A program made the position numbers and the translations under genes. Below are positions 10,840 to 21,985 of a stretch of 64,000 nucleotides of DNA, in pieces (position 1 is the first letter of the stretch; each line of letters starts with the position of its first letter). Under the pieces are notes generated by a model that ran no database searches, was not told the DNA's origin, and was given only the letters and a program-made list of their open reading frames with translations. The DNA comes from Hysterangium stoloniferum (lineage: Eukaryota; Basidiomycota; Agaricomycetes; Hysterangiales; Hysterangiaceae): NCBI GenBank assembly GCA_015178975.1, contig WHVD01000127.1:181245-245244 (forward strand), given 5' to 3'.

Positions 10840-11635
10840 CATGTAAATTCTGATTAAAGACAAGCTCGGAAGGGGATTTTTTTCACTGGCATTGTCATAA
10901 CACTATTATTGATGATTTACATGGCATTACATCAGTGCTCCGATGAGAAATCACGCTGGGACAACTATATTTTGCCCAGCTGCATATCACTGTGGCCAGT
11001 TTAAACTCTGCTGCAACTGATTGTGTAGCTGGAAATTCTGGTGCTTTCAGCATAACTCTCTGTGGGTGGGATTGGGCCCCCTTTCAACCTGCCCAAAACA
11101 ACCCCACAACACACACTCTCTGTCTGGCAGCGAGGATGAGTCGACTAGAGCTGAAATGAGATGATGATGAGCATATAGCCGTGTCATATAATAATGAAAT
11201 GCATGTATACAGTATATGTATATCGCTGACACTGAATGAATAAAATTTATTCAGACAGAAGAGAGAGACAAGGAGACAAGGATTAGGAAACTCCAATTTT
11301 GCATTGGGGAAATGTAAACAACGTTGGGACACTACACTATATTGCTGTCCCCCACACGATAATCTCACCTTAGCATCCGCCGAAGTATCCCAGATGCGGA
11401 AGCAAATGCGGTCAGCGGCCGGGCTTGGTTCCGCGTTGGAAGCAAAAAGGGCGTTGGCGGCTGGCGGCCCTGTGGCCCAGGGCTTTGGGGCTTTTGCTGC
11501 CACATTTACGCAGTTGGACCTGGGATTTACTCACGTGTGTGCCCCGCGGGCGTAAATTTCAACGAATAAAGGTACTTATTTTTTCCTTCATTCTAGACTT
11601 ACTTGCCATACTATACTTGATTTGTTGTACTAGTA
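10840..11635. other. Region without a recognisable gene
   Basis: Contains overlapping open frames on both strands around 11080-11555 with no family motif. A GC-rich patch lies at 11395-11550 and may be a remnant of a real exon, but nothing supports a function. Confidence 0.45.
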
Positions 11636-11874
11636 CAGTAGGCAACAAAACCCTTACAATGTTTTGTACTTTTTGAAAGACATGGCTATTCCTCCAGAAA
11701 TAAATTCTGTAAATTGCTGAAAATATTATGTAATATACTTCAACATCATACCTTCCAGAAATGCACAGCCACAAGGCACCATGTCCTTATTTGGTAAGTC
11801 CACATCACATACAAACCAATAGTTCATTGTAAGGGTTTTGTTGCACACTATTTTGAGACTATTATTACAAGAAA

Positions 11875-12889
11875 TTAGTATTTAGTATGGCCCCCCTTTG
11901 CTCTAATCACTGCTGCAAGTCTTCTAGGTATACTCTCAATAAGCTTCTGACACTCCTCCTTTGGAATCTCTTCCCACACCTTCTGCACCCTCTCCCACAG
12001 TTCATGAACACTATTTGCAGGCTGTTCATACTGCCCCAGCTCTTTTTGACATGATTCCACAGATGTTCAATAGGATTCATGTCAGGAGATTGTGCAGGCC
12101 ACTTGAGGACTGTAACATCATGGTCAGTGAACCATTTCTGGGCCTTTTGTTGGTGTGTTTGAGGTCATTGTCTTGTTGAAACACAATGTTAGCCATTGTT
12201 TTGTTGTAATATTTAAGGGTTTGCTGGAGTTCATCATCCAGGATCTCCACATAAAGCTCAGCATCCATCCTCCCATCAATTTTGGTTGCAAACCCAACCC
12301 CATCCCAGCCCACACATTCCCACATCATCAGGTTTCCTCCTCCAAACTTGACTGTTCCCTCTACTAACCTATCATTTAACCCCTCACCCACATTTTTCCA
12401 CACATCTTTCCTTCCATCTGATCCCAGCCTATTAATCTTAGTCTCATCAGACCATATGACCCTCTTCCAGTCCTCCAGGGTCCATTCCAAATGCCTTTCT
12501 GCAAACTCCAATCGAGATTTCCGATGATGAGGTTTGAGAAGTGGCCTTTTTCTCTTTACCACAGTCCTCATGCCTATGGTTTTGAGGTGGTGAGGCACTG
12601 TTTGTGAAGTCATAGGAGTGTTGATGATGTCTATAAGTTTCTTGGTTGCCTGTGTGGCATTATCAACCTTCCCCATGCAAATTATTCTTCTAGCATAGGC
12701 AACATTGGCTGTGGTAAGCTTTGTAGGATGGCCACCAGAGCATTTGGGGAGGTCAGGGCAATGCTCAGAGCAAATATGACTGATGGTGGCACTGCTGAGA
12801 TGAGTTTCATAACATATTTGAACTCCAGAAATGCCAGAGTCAAGTAGAGTAAGAACATGTTGGATTTGGCTGGAGGAGAGCTTTTTCAT
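11875..12889 (-). pseudogene. Tc1/mariner transposase, two frameshifts
   Basis: Starts MKKLSSSQIQHVLTLLDSG with an N-terminal helix-turn-helix. The DDE catalytic domain follows: IWSDETKINRLG (first Asp) and VFQQDNDLKHT (second Asp). The third acidic region, PDMNPIEHLWNH, lies in another frame because of a one-base loss in an A run near 12150. A second shift lies near 12045, where the frame changes again in an AAAAAG run. The C-terminal end RRLAAVIRAKGGHTKY closes the gene at 11875. About 335 residues if read across. The element is therefore not autonomous in this copy. Confidence 0.88.
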
Positions 12890-12954
12890 TGTGAGTAGGG
12901 TGATTGTGGGATTTTAACTGGTTGCTTTCATCTTATATACATTGAGGAAGAGTG

Positions 12955-12996
12955 GTCACATGACTTTGTTGAACTTTATAAACAAAGTCATGTGAC
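12955..12996. promoter_or_regulatory. Perfect 16-bp inverted repeat upstream of transposase 1
   Basis: GTCACATGACTTTGTT (12955-12970) and AACAAAGTCATGTGAC (12981-12996) are perfect inverses around a 10-nt loop, 66 bp upstream of the transposase start. Related imperfect hairpins occupy the same position in the other two Tc1-like elements. A regulatory or binding role is inference. Confidence 0.55.
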
Positions 12997-13237
12997 TATG
13001 ACCCATTTTGAACTTTAAAAATGTGTGCAACAAAACCCTTACAATGAGCTATTGGTTTGTGTGTGATGTGGACTTACCAAATAAGGATGTGGTGCCTTGT
13101 GGCTGTGCATTTCTGGAAGGTATGATGTTGAAGTATATTACATAATATTTTTGGCATTTTACAGAATTTATTTCTGGAGGAATAGCCATGTCTTTCAAAA
13201 AGTACAAAACATTGTAAGGGTTTTGTTGCCTACTGTA

Positions 13238-14585
13238 TATACAGTAACAAAAAGATAAATTCATAAGACTAAGTCAATATATCTTCGAACTGTGAACTTC
13301 TATGTAGTTATGGATTATGCTGCGCTCATGAGGCTCTGTTGGTTTCCCGATAATGTGGGCATTGCTTGAATCCATATTCATACTGGGGGGAGGATTTTTT
13401 TGCATTTGAATTGTGAGCAGATGCGGACTTCTATGTTGTCCATAGTCTATGTGACACCATTACAATATTTTTCAGCAGTCACATGATATTTAGTCACATG
13501 ATCCTTCACGTGATGTGTCCAGAGGGGTTGAGCTGGAGCTGCTGTGCTAATATCACTGCTGCATAGCTCCCTGAGCTCTGCTAATTAGAATGCATATACT
13601 ATTTTGCTGCAGCCTGCTGGATGGTCTTGCACTTCCCAGCAGCTAGATCAAAACACATACCCTTTGCTGCATTTTCCACTTGTCTTTGCATTTTTCACTC
13701 ACTGTTATATTCTGGTTGCCATTGTAAGAGCAACTCTCTAGACCATGCTGACTCTCACTATGTCTGAGTTGGGGCACTAGCAGAGGGAATTGGAAGAGAA
13801 AAGTCTAAGGAATCCTCAGCTAGTGGGTGACTAACTAAAGGTGCAGAGGAGTTTGAAAATGTGATAACAACAAGGTGTCCTCACCCTTTACTTATGAGAC
13901 TATATTAAGGAAGGTCAGGAGTGAAATTGGAAAACTTGAGATTGTCCCCTGACAGCCATGCTGTTACTTGTTGCACTGTGTTTGATTCCCCACTGCTACC
14001 AAGTAATTGTGATGGTTTTCACTTGTCATTTCATCCTGGTTGGAGCTCATTCACACAGATATATCGTCCCCTCCTCCCTGACTCTCAGATTGTTTTGATT
14101 TGCTGCTGTTCATTAATGCCTGCATTCCCAAGCTGGAAAATTAAAGACCTGAAGACTTTTCTTACTTGAGGGAGTAAATTTTTCTTTTCTATTGCTTTTA
14201 ATTGGAAGACTTCTATATTTCAGGGAGTGCTTTGGGCATCTGTTTTGCTTGAGGGACTGTGAAGAGTTGTAGAAATTCTAACTGTTTGATATATGTATAA
14301 AGAGTATTGACCCTCTAGGTACAATACATACATCAAAGTACAATGCAGGCAGGTATAAAAGGGATTAGTCACCATAAGTAACTGTGAGGTAGCTAGAGGT
14401 GACTAAGGCAGGGAAATAGAATTGACCTTTATGGTACAATTCTGAATGGAATAAATCCAACAAAGTGGGATGAAGATAAGGATGGTTCACAGAAAAGAAT
14501 AGAAAAGTGTGAGGAGATACTAGTAGTGACAAGTGAGTTTGACTGATAAGATCTGAGCTTTGACTATAAAGTGCAAAGCTGAGAG
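13238..14585. other. Region without a recognisable gene
   Basis: AT-rich sequence between two Tc1-like elements. It contains an inverted copy (13494-13520) of a 27-bp CACGTG/CATGTG-containing sequence from 3869-3895. Short open frames only. Confidence 0.55.
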
Positions 14586-14827
14586 TACAGTGACTCAAAA
14601 AACCCTTCCAATGTTTGGTACTTCAGATGTATATCCTTGATAGCTCAGAGGAGAAAATTGCAAAAATCTCGAAAATATTTGTGAATATGCTCTATCATAT
14701 CTAGATTGTTGAAATACAATGTCATTACATAAGCTCCAAATATGGAAATACTACAAATATATATATACAGGAGACTCATTGGAAGGGTTTTTTGGCCAAC
14801 AACTCTGACCCACAAAACTACTAATAT

Positions 14828-15807
14828 TCAGTACTTAGTATGGCTATCCTTTGCCTTCAACACACCTGCAACCCTTCTAGGCATACTCTCAATCAAATTC
14901 TGACACACCTCTACATCAATCTTGTTCCACTCCTCCTCTACCCTCTCCCACAACTTCAATATCCCTTATCCCCCTCTTTTTATGATTCCACAAGTATTCA
15001 ATGGGGTTGAGGTCTGGAAACTGTGCTGGCCATGGGAGGACATTAAAATCATTATCTTGAAACCAACTCTGGGCCTTCTTGCAGGTGTGTTCAGGGTCAT
15101 GATCTTGCTGAAAGATGACATTACCTACATATTTTCCATAATAGTTGAGGCTGGCTTGAAGGTTCTCCTCCATAATCTTGAGAGAAAGGTACCCATCCAT
15201 TCTCTCATCTATCTTGAAAGAATACCCAGGTCCTTCCCACAGCATGTAGCCCCATAATATCACAAATCCTTCTCCAAACATCACAAAAAGTTCCTTCCAA
15301 TGAGTCTCCTATATATAAATATTTGTAGTATTTCCATGTTTGGAGCTTATGTAATGGCACTGTATTTGCATAATATAGATATGATAGAGCATATTCACAA
15401 ATATATTTGATATTTTTGCATTTTTATTCTCTGAGTTATCAGGGATGTAAATCTGAAGTACCAAACATTGGAAGGGTTATTGAGGCACCCCCAACCATAT
15501 TGAGACTATTGCACACAGTTGGGGTACAGATGGACTGGTTGGTGACATTCTTAAGAGCTTTGGCCACATCAAAAGCAGTGTCAGCCTTCCCAGAGCTGAT
15601 GAGATGCTGTGCATAGTGAATATTGGTAGTGGAAAGCTTGGAGGGGTGACCACCAATGGACTTAGAGAGATGACAACAATGCTTGGAGTAAAGTCTAAAG
15701 ACTGTGCCAATGCCATAACTAGTAGGAGCTAAAATGTGGCTAGCTGTATGGCCAGCATCAAGCAGTGAGAGGATATGATTCTGGCTGGCAAGAGACAAAG
15801 TGCACAT
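14828..15807 (-). pseudogene. Tc1/mariner transposase, first catalytic region replaced by a TIR copy
   Basis: The N-terminal part (MCTLSLASQNHILSLLDAG from 15807; SIGGHPSKLSTTNIHYAQHL) is followed by the interloping TIR copy. Then comes the C-terminal catalytic part with VIFQQDHDPEHT (second Asp), FPDLNPIEYLWNH (third acidic residue) and the end RRVAGVLKAKDSHTKY at 14828. By comparison with elements 1 and 3, about 65 residues including the WSDETKINRLG block (first Asp) are missing. A further frame change lies near 14950. Not functional. Confidence 0.85.
15292..15484. repeat. Internal third copy of the transposon-2 TIR
   Basis: About 193 bp, same orientation as the right TIR, starting CCTTCCAATGAGTCTCCT and ending near CATTGGAAGGGTTATTGAGG. 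It sits exactly where the missing transposase segment should be. Sequence differences from both TIRs show it is not a very recent copy. Confidence 0.85.
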
Positions 15808-16179
15808 TTTGGGAATTGGGACATTGCTAGTTGCTAAAGGCGATGTATTTATACTGCAGCACAATGTGGTCATGTGACATCATGTGATTTTGTTGATAGG
15901 GCCCAGTTGGAGGTGAACAATCAACAAGGTCACATGACTATAAGCATTTATAGTCATCAATGCTGCCGGCCAAAAAACCCTTCCAATGAGTCTCCTGTAT
16001 ATATATATTTGTAGTATTTCCATATTTGGAGCTTATGTAATGAAATTGTATTTCCACAATCTATATATGATAGAGCATGCCTACAAATATTTTTGATATT
16101 TCTGCATTTTTATCCTCTGAGCTATCAAGGATATACATCTGAAGTACCAAACATTGGAAGGGTTTTTTGAGTCACTGTA

Positions 16180-16413
16180 ATGTGTGAGTTTTAACTTGTA
16201 GCTGTTGAGATGGCTGAGATGATACCCCAATCACAGCTTGCAGAGGGTGTCTTGGGCAAGTCATGGTTATAAGGTAAAAATGTCTAAGTTCCAAGTTATG
16301 CCCACTAGTATACACAAGACTGTGGTATGTATGTGCCTACAAGAGTCTATGTGCCCACAGGTGTACATAGATCTTTGAACTAACACAAATGAACATAAAT
16401 GAAGAATACCTTA
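16180..16413. other. Spacer between transposon 2 and a MITE
   Basis: No recognisable feature. Confidence 0.5.
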
Positions 16414-17032
16414 GGAGGATGGTCACACTTTATTGAATATACAAAATTTTACTGAATAATCCTCATATTTTCTAAGTGAGTCTATTCCTTCTGGCCATGA
16501 CAACTTATTCTATGAGTTTATATTTAATTACCTGAAATTTCATCTTTAAAATATGCATGTCCTTTTAAAATACACACAAATGATATAGTTACACAAGATT
16601 ATTTGGGTCAACCTAGATTATTTGGGCTAACCTAGATTATTTGGGTTAACCTAGATCATTTGGGTTAAACAAGATCATTTGGGTTAAACAAGATTATTTG
16701 GGTTATGACTTAATCTTTGGGTTATGATGTATTCTGTTGTATACAAGCAAACTTTCAAATATATTTCATATAATTTAAATTTAGTTGGTTTAGAGAGTTA
16801 ACCAGAACTATCTGGGGTACCAATCCCCATTGTGCAATTTATTCCAAAAGAATAATCTACAGACAATTGTTTGACTAAATTTTGTCAGATATAGGATAAA
16901 TATTAATATTTTTGCATTCTTCAGAGTGATACCTAATCAACTGAATTTGATTAAATATTAATTTTACAAGAAACAATATAAATATATATACTTTAGTGGA
17001 TAAATAATTTTTAAAGTTTTGGGTTATCCTCC
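16414..17032. mobile_element. Non-autonomous DNA element (MITE family M), copy 1
   Basis: 619 bp from GGAGGATGGTCACACTTT to GGGTTATCCTCC. Ends are short inverted repeats (GGAGGAT/ATCCTCC) flanked by a TTA target duplication (16411-16413, 17033-17035). An inverted relative is at 20548-21108. An internal tandem repeat of AGATTATTTGGGTTAACC-like units (about 16600-16715) has more units than copy 2. No coding capacity. The 3-bp TWA-type duplication would suit PIF/Harbinger, but the superfamily is not certain. Confidence 0.8.
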
Positions 17033-17640
17033 TTAGTTAGAAAATAGTAGAAAAATAAGAGAAAAATATAAGAAATACAATATGATGAAACAACTATATT
17101 TCCTAGAGAGGGATACTCCTCACAGGGAGTGTGTTAGAATATAGGGCTGTGTGAGCATGCACAAGGTGCTACACCAGCAATTTGCTGCCCTATTGTTTCT
17201 TTGATTTTAGTATAATCCTTTGCTGCCACACAGCTATTGTTCTCATGGTATATATGTATAAGTAGTATAGTATTCTTGTAATTACCCTATCCATTTGCCT
17301 CCTACAAGACACAGAGGTCAAATGGAAATTATATTTATCTTTACTTATGATTCTTATGTATGTATGAACTTCAAGAACTAATTTCAACAGTTTTAATACA
17401 CTTCTCATATCCTGATATTACTAATAGACAAGTAGAATATATTTGATACCTAATTATTTAGTTGATTTCCCAGTCAAGCTATAGTATGGTATTATGGAAG
17501 ATCATATGATACTCACTTATCAGTCCTTTCAATAAACATGTCCTTCATGTGTTGTCCACACACCATATATGGCTCCAATGCAAAATGATGCTTAAAAGGC
17601 TAATCATCAGCTACTCCTAGAAATTAATGAGAGCTACACT
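17033..17640. other. AT-rich spacer
   Basis: No gene supported. Could hold decayed upstream parts of the chromovirus pol (RT/RNase H), but none is readable. Confidence 0.45.
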
Positions 17641-17977
17641 AAGGAATTCTGTGATGGGTATCAGAGAGACCTTGCCTTCAGAAGCCATTATACAATAGAT
17701 TCTATCTCCCCAAATTTGGTAGCCACTCCATCCCAATACTTCATTGACAAGAACAAATTGCTGTATTTCAGAGACTCAGACTGTAAAAGTTGAATCTGCA
17801 TCCCTAACAATATGGTGACCATTGTCCTGAGGTTAATACATGACAACTCCTTTGAAGGAGCCCATGCAGGAGGACAGAGGCTCTTTCAGCTGATTAAAGA
17901 TCATTTTTTCTGGCTTTGAAGCTACAAGATTGTGTGGCATACACTCACAGCTGCAACATATGCCAGAAAACTAAAGC
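17641..17977 (+). pseudogene. Ty3/gypsy chromovirus pol relic, integrase zinc-binding domain
   Basis: Plus-strand fragments read DKNKLLYFRDSD, then IHDNSFEGAHAGGQRLFQLI with DHFFW, then an NICQKTKA-like end in a shifted frame. This is the HHCC zinc-binding domain of gypsy integrases, with stops and frameshifts. It is interrupted after AAAGC (17973-17977) by a 4.26-kb insertion and resumes at 22247. Confidence 0.8.
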
Positions 17978-18401
17978 TGTAAAACATATGATGAGTTTTC
18001 ATCAGGTGAGGGGGTGACAAAGTCCTTTATTCAAATAAACTGATGACTAAGCTACTGTAAGTACAACCTAGCTGACATCTGTCTAGTAAAAAAGAATGTA
18101 CATACTCAACAGCTTGCAACATACATATATGAATAAATCCCAACATGCCCACTTTGCATGTCATTGAGGTGATATGACAGATTTATGTTGATGCAAAATC
18201 CATCTGAAAAATAAAACATACATACATCTGTTGTGCCCACTAGATGCAAAATCCATTTGCACCCACTTGACATGAAATCTGTCTAAAAATTGAAACATAC
18301 TGCACCAACTAGACACAGAATCCATCTGGTACTTTTGGCATTGAATCAAACCTCAGAGCATCCCATGCTCCTAGAGTGTATTCCCCCAACCTCCCAGACC
18401 A

Positions 18402-18500
18402 TGTAAAAATATATGATGGGTTTTCATGCAGGTGAGGGGGTGACAAAGCCCTTATTAGAATACAACCAATGACTAAGCTACTGTAAAGTACACAATTAGC
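18402..18500 (+). repeat. Partial third copy of the 170-bp LTR
   Basis: TGTAAAAATATATGATGGG through GCTACTGTAAAGTACAC matches the first two thirds of the 17978 LTR, and then similarity stops. Short flanking repeats (TCCCCCAACCTCCCAGA before, TCCTAACCTCCCAGA after) suggest local duplication or a nested older insertion. Confidence 0.7.
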
Positions 18501-19069
18501 CGAGCATCGACAACATGCAACACTATGACTTCTAACAGACCACACATCTGGTATGTATCCTCCTAACCTCCCAGATATTACATGCCAGACCTTGGAGCCC
18601 TGCTTGCAACTCCTAGTCTGCACAAGATAATACAAAATAATTCAGCCTGGCCACTGGTGGGACAACAAGCCTACTCCTAAAAGTCAGTTCACAGAACTCA
18701 AAGTTGAATGTACAGTGACTTACAAAATGTATCCAATGTTTTGCAGTTTCAACTTGTATAGCTTATACCCCAGTAGATAAAATCATACAAATCACCAAAT
18801 TATTTGCCAACATGCTCTATCATGTATAGTCCAAGGCACCATAAGGTCATTATGTGATATCCATATATGGTAACAATATGAATATTTTAATAGAGAGGGG
18901 TCATTGGATACCTTTTGTAACTAACAAGATTAGGCAGGAAATTACTTGTATTTAGTACTTGGTATAGCCACCCTTTGCCTTTAATACATCTGCAACCCTC
19001 CTATGCATAATTTCAATCAAATCCTGGCACACCTTTGCATCAATCTTGTACTATTCCTCCACTACCCTC

Positions 19070-19705
19070 TGTGAGAGGTATGGTGAAATATGCTCAGGAA
19101 ATATAGTCTGGATGAGCCCATACTATATTTCCATTATTATTTCTTCTTTCTCTCTATTTTATTATACACTTATATTTAGTTTGACGACCTATGTATGCGG
19201 TACATTGACTCTTGTGGGTGCATACACACCAGACTTATGTATTCTAGTGCCCGTAATTAGAACTCAGACACTTTTTTACCCCACAACCACAACTTACCCA
19301 GACACCAGTTAGTGTCCTGTAAGTTGTGATTGGGGTATCATCTCGACCATCACAGACGGGCTTTAACTATCTATGCAATCAGAGTTTCAAACTGTACCAG
19401 TCTAAACTCCATCTATATCTCAATCTGCGTGGATCACATCCACACTACTCTATTATTCAACTCTCTCATTACTCTTTTCTACACTCGAGCAGTCATTTGG
19501 AATCACACTTAACAGTCGATTCCCTTTATTCGTTTTAGCTCTCTACTCTACTTTAGATAGTTACTTCACTCAATCGTATTGAACTAAGTAGTCACTACCT
19601 GTTCAGTCTGTATTAGACTTAGACAGTCAATACATCTACGTGTTGTACCTAAACGGTCGATATTCTTCATATATAGAACGGTTAGAACTTCCACCACTCT
19701 TCACA
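19070..19705 (+). mobile_element. Solo LTR, family B, inside transposase 3
   Basis: 636 bp, TGTGAGAGGTATGGTG to CCACTCTTCACA. A close relative of 57396-58048. The flanks are CCCTC (19065-19069) and CCCAT (19706-19710), so the target duplication is not exact and may have decayed. Confidence 0.85.
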
Positions 19706-20547
19706 CCCATTCCAAAGCTCTTCCATCTCCTGGGATGCATTCTCATACCCTGCCAACCTCCTCTTCAGGTGATTCCATAAGTGTTCAATGGGATTCAGGT
19801 CAGGAGACTGTGCTGGCCATGAGAGACCCCTGAAACCATTTTCTTGGAACCAATTCTGGGCCTTCTTGCAGGTATGCTTGGGGTCATTATCCTGCTGGAG
19901 ATGACATCATCTGCAGATTTACCATAATCCCTGAGGCTGGCTTGTAGGTCATACTCTAGAATCTGTATGTAGAGATCCCCATCCATCCTTCCATTGATCT
20001 TGCATATATAACCAACCCCTCCCCACAGCATGCACCCCCATATCATCAAAGATCCACCACCAAACTTCAGGGTTCTCTCAACCAGCCTGTCACTCAAGCC
20101 CTCCCCTGCCTTTTTCCACACCCACTTCCTACCATCTGACCCCAGCCTATTGATTTGTCTCATCAGACCACACCCACCACTGTCTTCCAGTCCTCCACAG
20201 TCCAATTCTGATGTATCAAAGCAAAGTCCATCCTCCTCTCCTTCCTATGCTTCTTAGAAAGAAGAGGCCTTTTCTTCTTTACCATAGGCTTCATCCCAGC
20301 TGCCTTGAGTCCATGATGTACTGTTTAAGAATTGAGTGACTGGTTGGTGATAGTGCAAAGTGCCCTTGTTGCATCTACAGCTGTATCAGCCTTCCCAGAG
20401 CTGATAAGATGTTGTGCAAAACAGATGTTGGCCATAGAGAGTTTGGAAGGATGACCACCAGAGGACTTAGAAAGGTGGGAATGATGTTTAGAGTGAAATA
20501 CAGAGATAGTAGCAAAGTTATATCCAGTAGAAACTGAAATATGTTTG

Positions 20548-21108
20548 GGAGGATAACCCAAAACTTTAAAAGTTATTTATCCACTAAAGTGTATATATTT
20601 ATATTGTTTGTTGTAAAATTAATATTTAAGCAAATTCAGTCTATCAGATAACATTCTGGAGAATAAGGAAATATCAATCTTTATCCTATATCTGACAAAA
20701 TTTAGTCAAACAATCATCTGTAGATTATTCTTTTGGAATAAATTGCACAATGGGGATTGGTACCCCAGGTAGTTCTGGTTAACTCTCTAAACCAACTAAA
20801 TTTAAATTATATGAAATATATTTGAAAGTTTGCTTGTATACAAGAGAATACATCATAACCCAAAGATTAAGTCATAACCCAAATAATCTTGTTTAACCCA
20901 AATAATCTAGGTTAACCCAAATAATCTTGTGTAACTATGTCATTTGTGTGTATTTTAAAAGGGCATGCATATTTTAAAGATGAAATTTCAGGTAATTAAA
21001 TATAAACTCATAGAATAAGTTGTCATGGCCAGAGGAAGTAGTCTCACTTAAAAATATGAGGATTATTCAGTAAAATTTTGTATATTCAATAAAGTGTGAC
21101 CATCCTCC
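20548..21108. mobile_element. Non-autonomous DNA element (MITE family M), copy 2, inverted
   Basis: 561 bp, GGAGGATAACCCAAAACTTT to TGTGACCATCCTCC, the reverse complement of 16414-17032. Target duplication TTG (20545-20547, 21109-21111). It splits the N-terminal part of transposase 3. It has fewer copies of the internal AACCCAAATAATCT unit than copy 1. Confidence 0.85.
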
Positions 21109-21985
21109 TTGGCAGAATGGCCAGCATCATTTAGAGAAAGGATCTCATGCTGGACAGCAGGGGACAGAGGATGCATAGTTGAAATTAGAAGAATCTTAGC
21201 TGTGAGAGCCCTTCTTCTTATACTTTAGCACAGCATGATCACATGACATGTTGAAAAATATAAACAAGTGCAAATAATCAACATTGTCATATGATTTTCA
21301 TGCAAAAGCCTGTTAGTTACAAAAGGTATCCAATAACCCCTCTCTATTAAAATATTCATATTGTTACCATATATGGATATGACCTTATAGTGCCTTGGAC
21401 TATACATGATAGAGCAGGTTGGCAAATATTTTGGTGATTATTATGATTTTATCTACTGGGGTATAAGCTATACAAGTTGAAACTGCAAAACATTGGATAC
21501 GTTTTGTAAGTTACTGTAATTGTCTTCATAAAACCCATAGATGTACTCAGAACATCACATTTGAGGTACAGTGATCTATGAGTCTATTCCCAATAAACCA
21601 TGCTTTATACATATATAGTTGCCACTCCACAGTATCTTTACTAGTCCCAATATTGTACTTTGTAAGTTCACCTCTCATTGAACTCAAAGATCAAAGGCAC
21701 ATTGTGAGCAGAAAAGCACCAACAAAGAATTTTCGAAGAGGAGTGGCAATGTTGACAATAACAAAAGGATGTGGTTTAGATATAGTAGCAGTAGATAAGC
21801 AAATTAGAGACAACTGGTGGGGTCCATAACCTATAAAAATATATGACAGGTTTTTATGTAGGTACATAAGGGGGTGACAAAGTTCCTTATTCAAATACAA
21901 CTGATGACTAAGCTACTGTAAAGTACACCCTAGCTGATGTCTGTATAGTATAACAAAAAAAGCACAAAACCATGTACATACTCAA

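Larger units (their letters stand above)
11636..13235 (-). mobile_element. Tc1/mariner-like DNA transposon 1 with about 215-bp terminal inverted repeats
   Basis: 1,600 bp bounded by CAGTAGGCAACAAAACCC and its inverse, flanked by TA dinucleotides (11634-11635, 13236-13237), the target duplication of the Tc1/mariner superfamily. The TIRs (about 11636-11850 and 13022-13235) are nearly identical. Each TIR is itself bounded by inverted copies of the end motif (ACAAAACCCTTACAATG at the outer edge, CATTGTAAGGGTTTTGT at the inner edge). The transposase is on the minus strand and is broken by frameshifts. Confidence 0.92.
14588..16177 (-). mobile_element. Tc1/mariner-like DNA transposon 2, internally deleted, with a third TIR copy inside
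   Basis: Bounded by CAGTGACTCAAAAAACCC and its inverse with flanking TA (14586-14587, 16178-16179). The TIRs are about 210 bp (14588-14795 and 15965-16177), each bounded by inverted CCCTTCCAATG motifs. A third copy of the same TIR lies in the middle (15292-15484). The transposase on the minus strand is split by it. Confidence 0.9.
18952..21176 (-). pseudogene. Tc1/mariner transposase interrupted by a MITE and a solo LTR
   Basis: Begins MHPLSPAVQHEILSLNDAGH at 21176. It is interrupted by MITE copy 2 and resumes with ISVSTGYNFATISVFHSKH and SSGGHPSKLSMANICFAQHL. The catalytic block INRLGSDGRKWVWKK is present, with the preceding WSD part damaged by a frameshift near 20170. The second Asp region (SSRIMTPSIP) is shifted, and the C-terminus is split by the solo LTR at 19070-19705 before the GYTKY-type end at 18952. 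Multiple lesions. Confidence 0.85.
18713..21516 (-). mobile_element. Tc1/mariner-like DNA transposon 3 with two nested insertions
   Basis: Bounded by CAGTGACTTACAAAATG and its inverse, with TA at 18711-18712 and 21517-21518. TIRs of about 210 bp (18713-18925, 21310-21516) are each bounded by inverted CCAATG motifs, as in elements 1 and 2. Total 2,804 bp. Subtracting the nested LTR (19070-19705) and MITE (20548-21108) leaves about 1.6 kb, the same size as intact-length element 1. Confidence 0.9.

Noticed and set aside
11084..11555. Overlapping frames on both strands as possible genes
   Set aside because: No family motif, no convincing splice structure, and the two strands are equally open, so no gene is called.
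19065..19710. An exact target duplication for the family-B LTR in transposase 3
   Set aside because: The flanks CCCTC and CCCAT match only partly, so I do not claim a duplication there.
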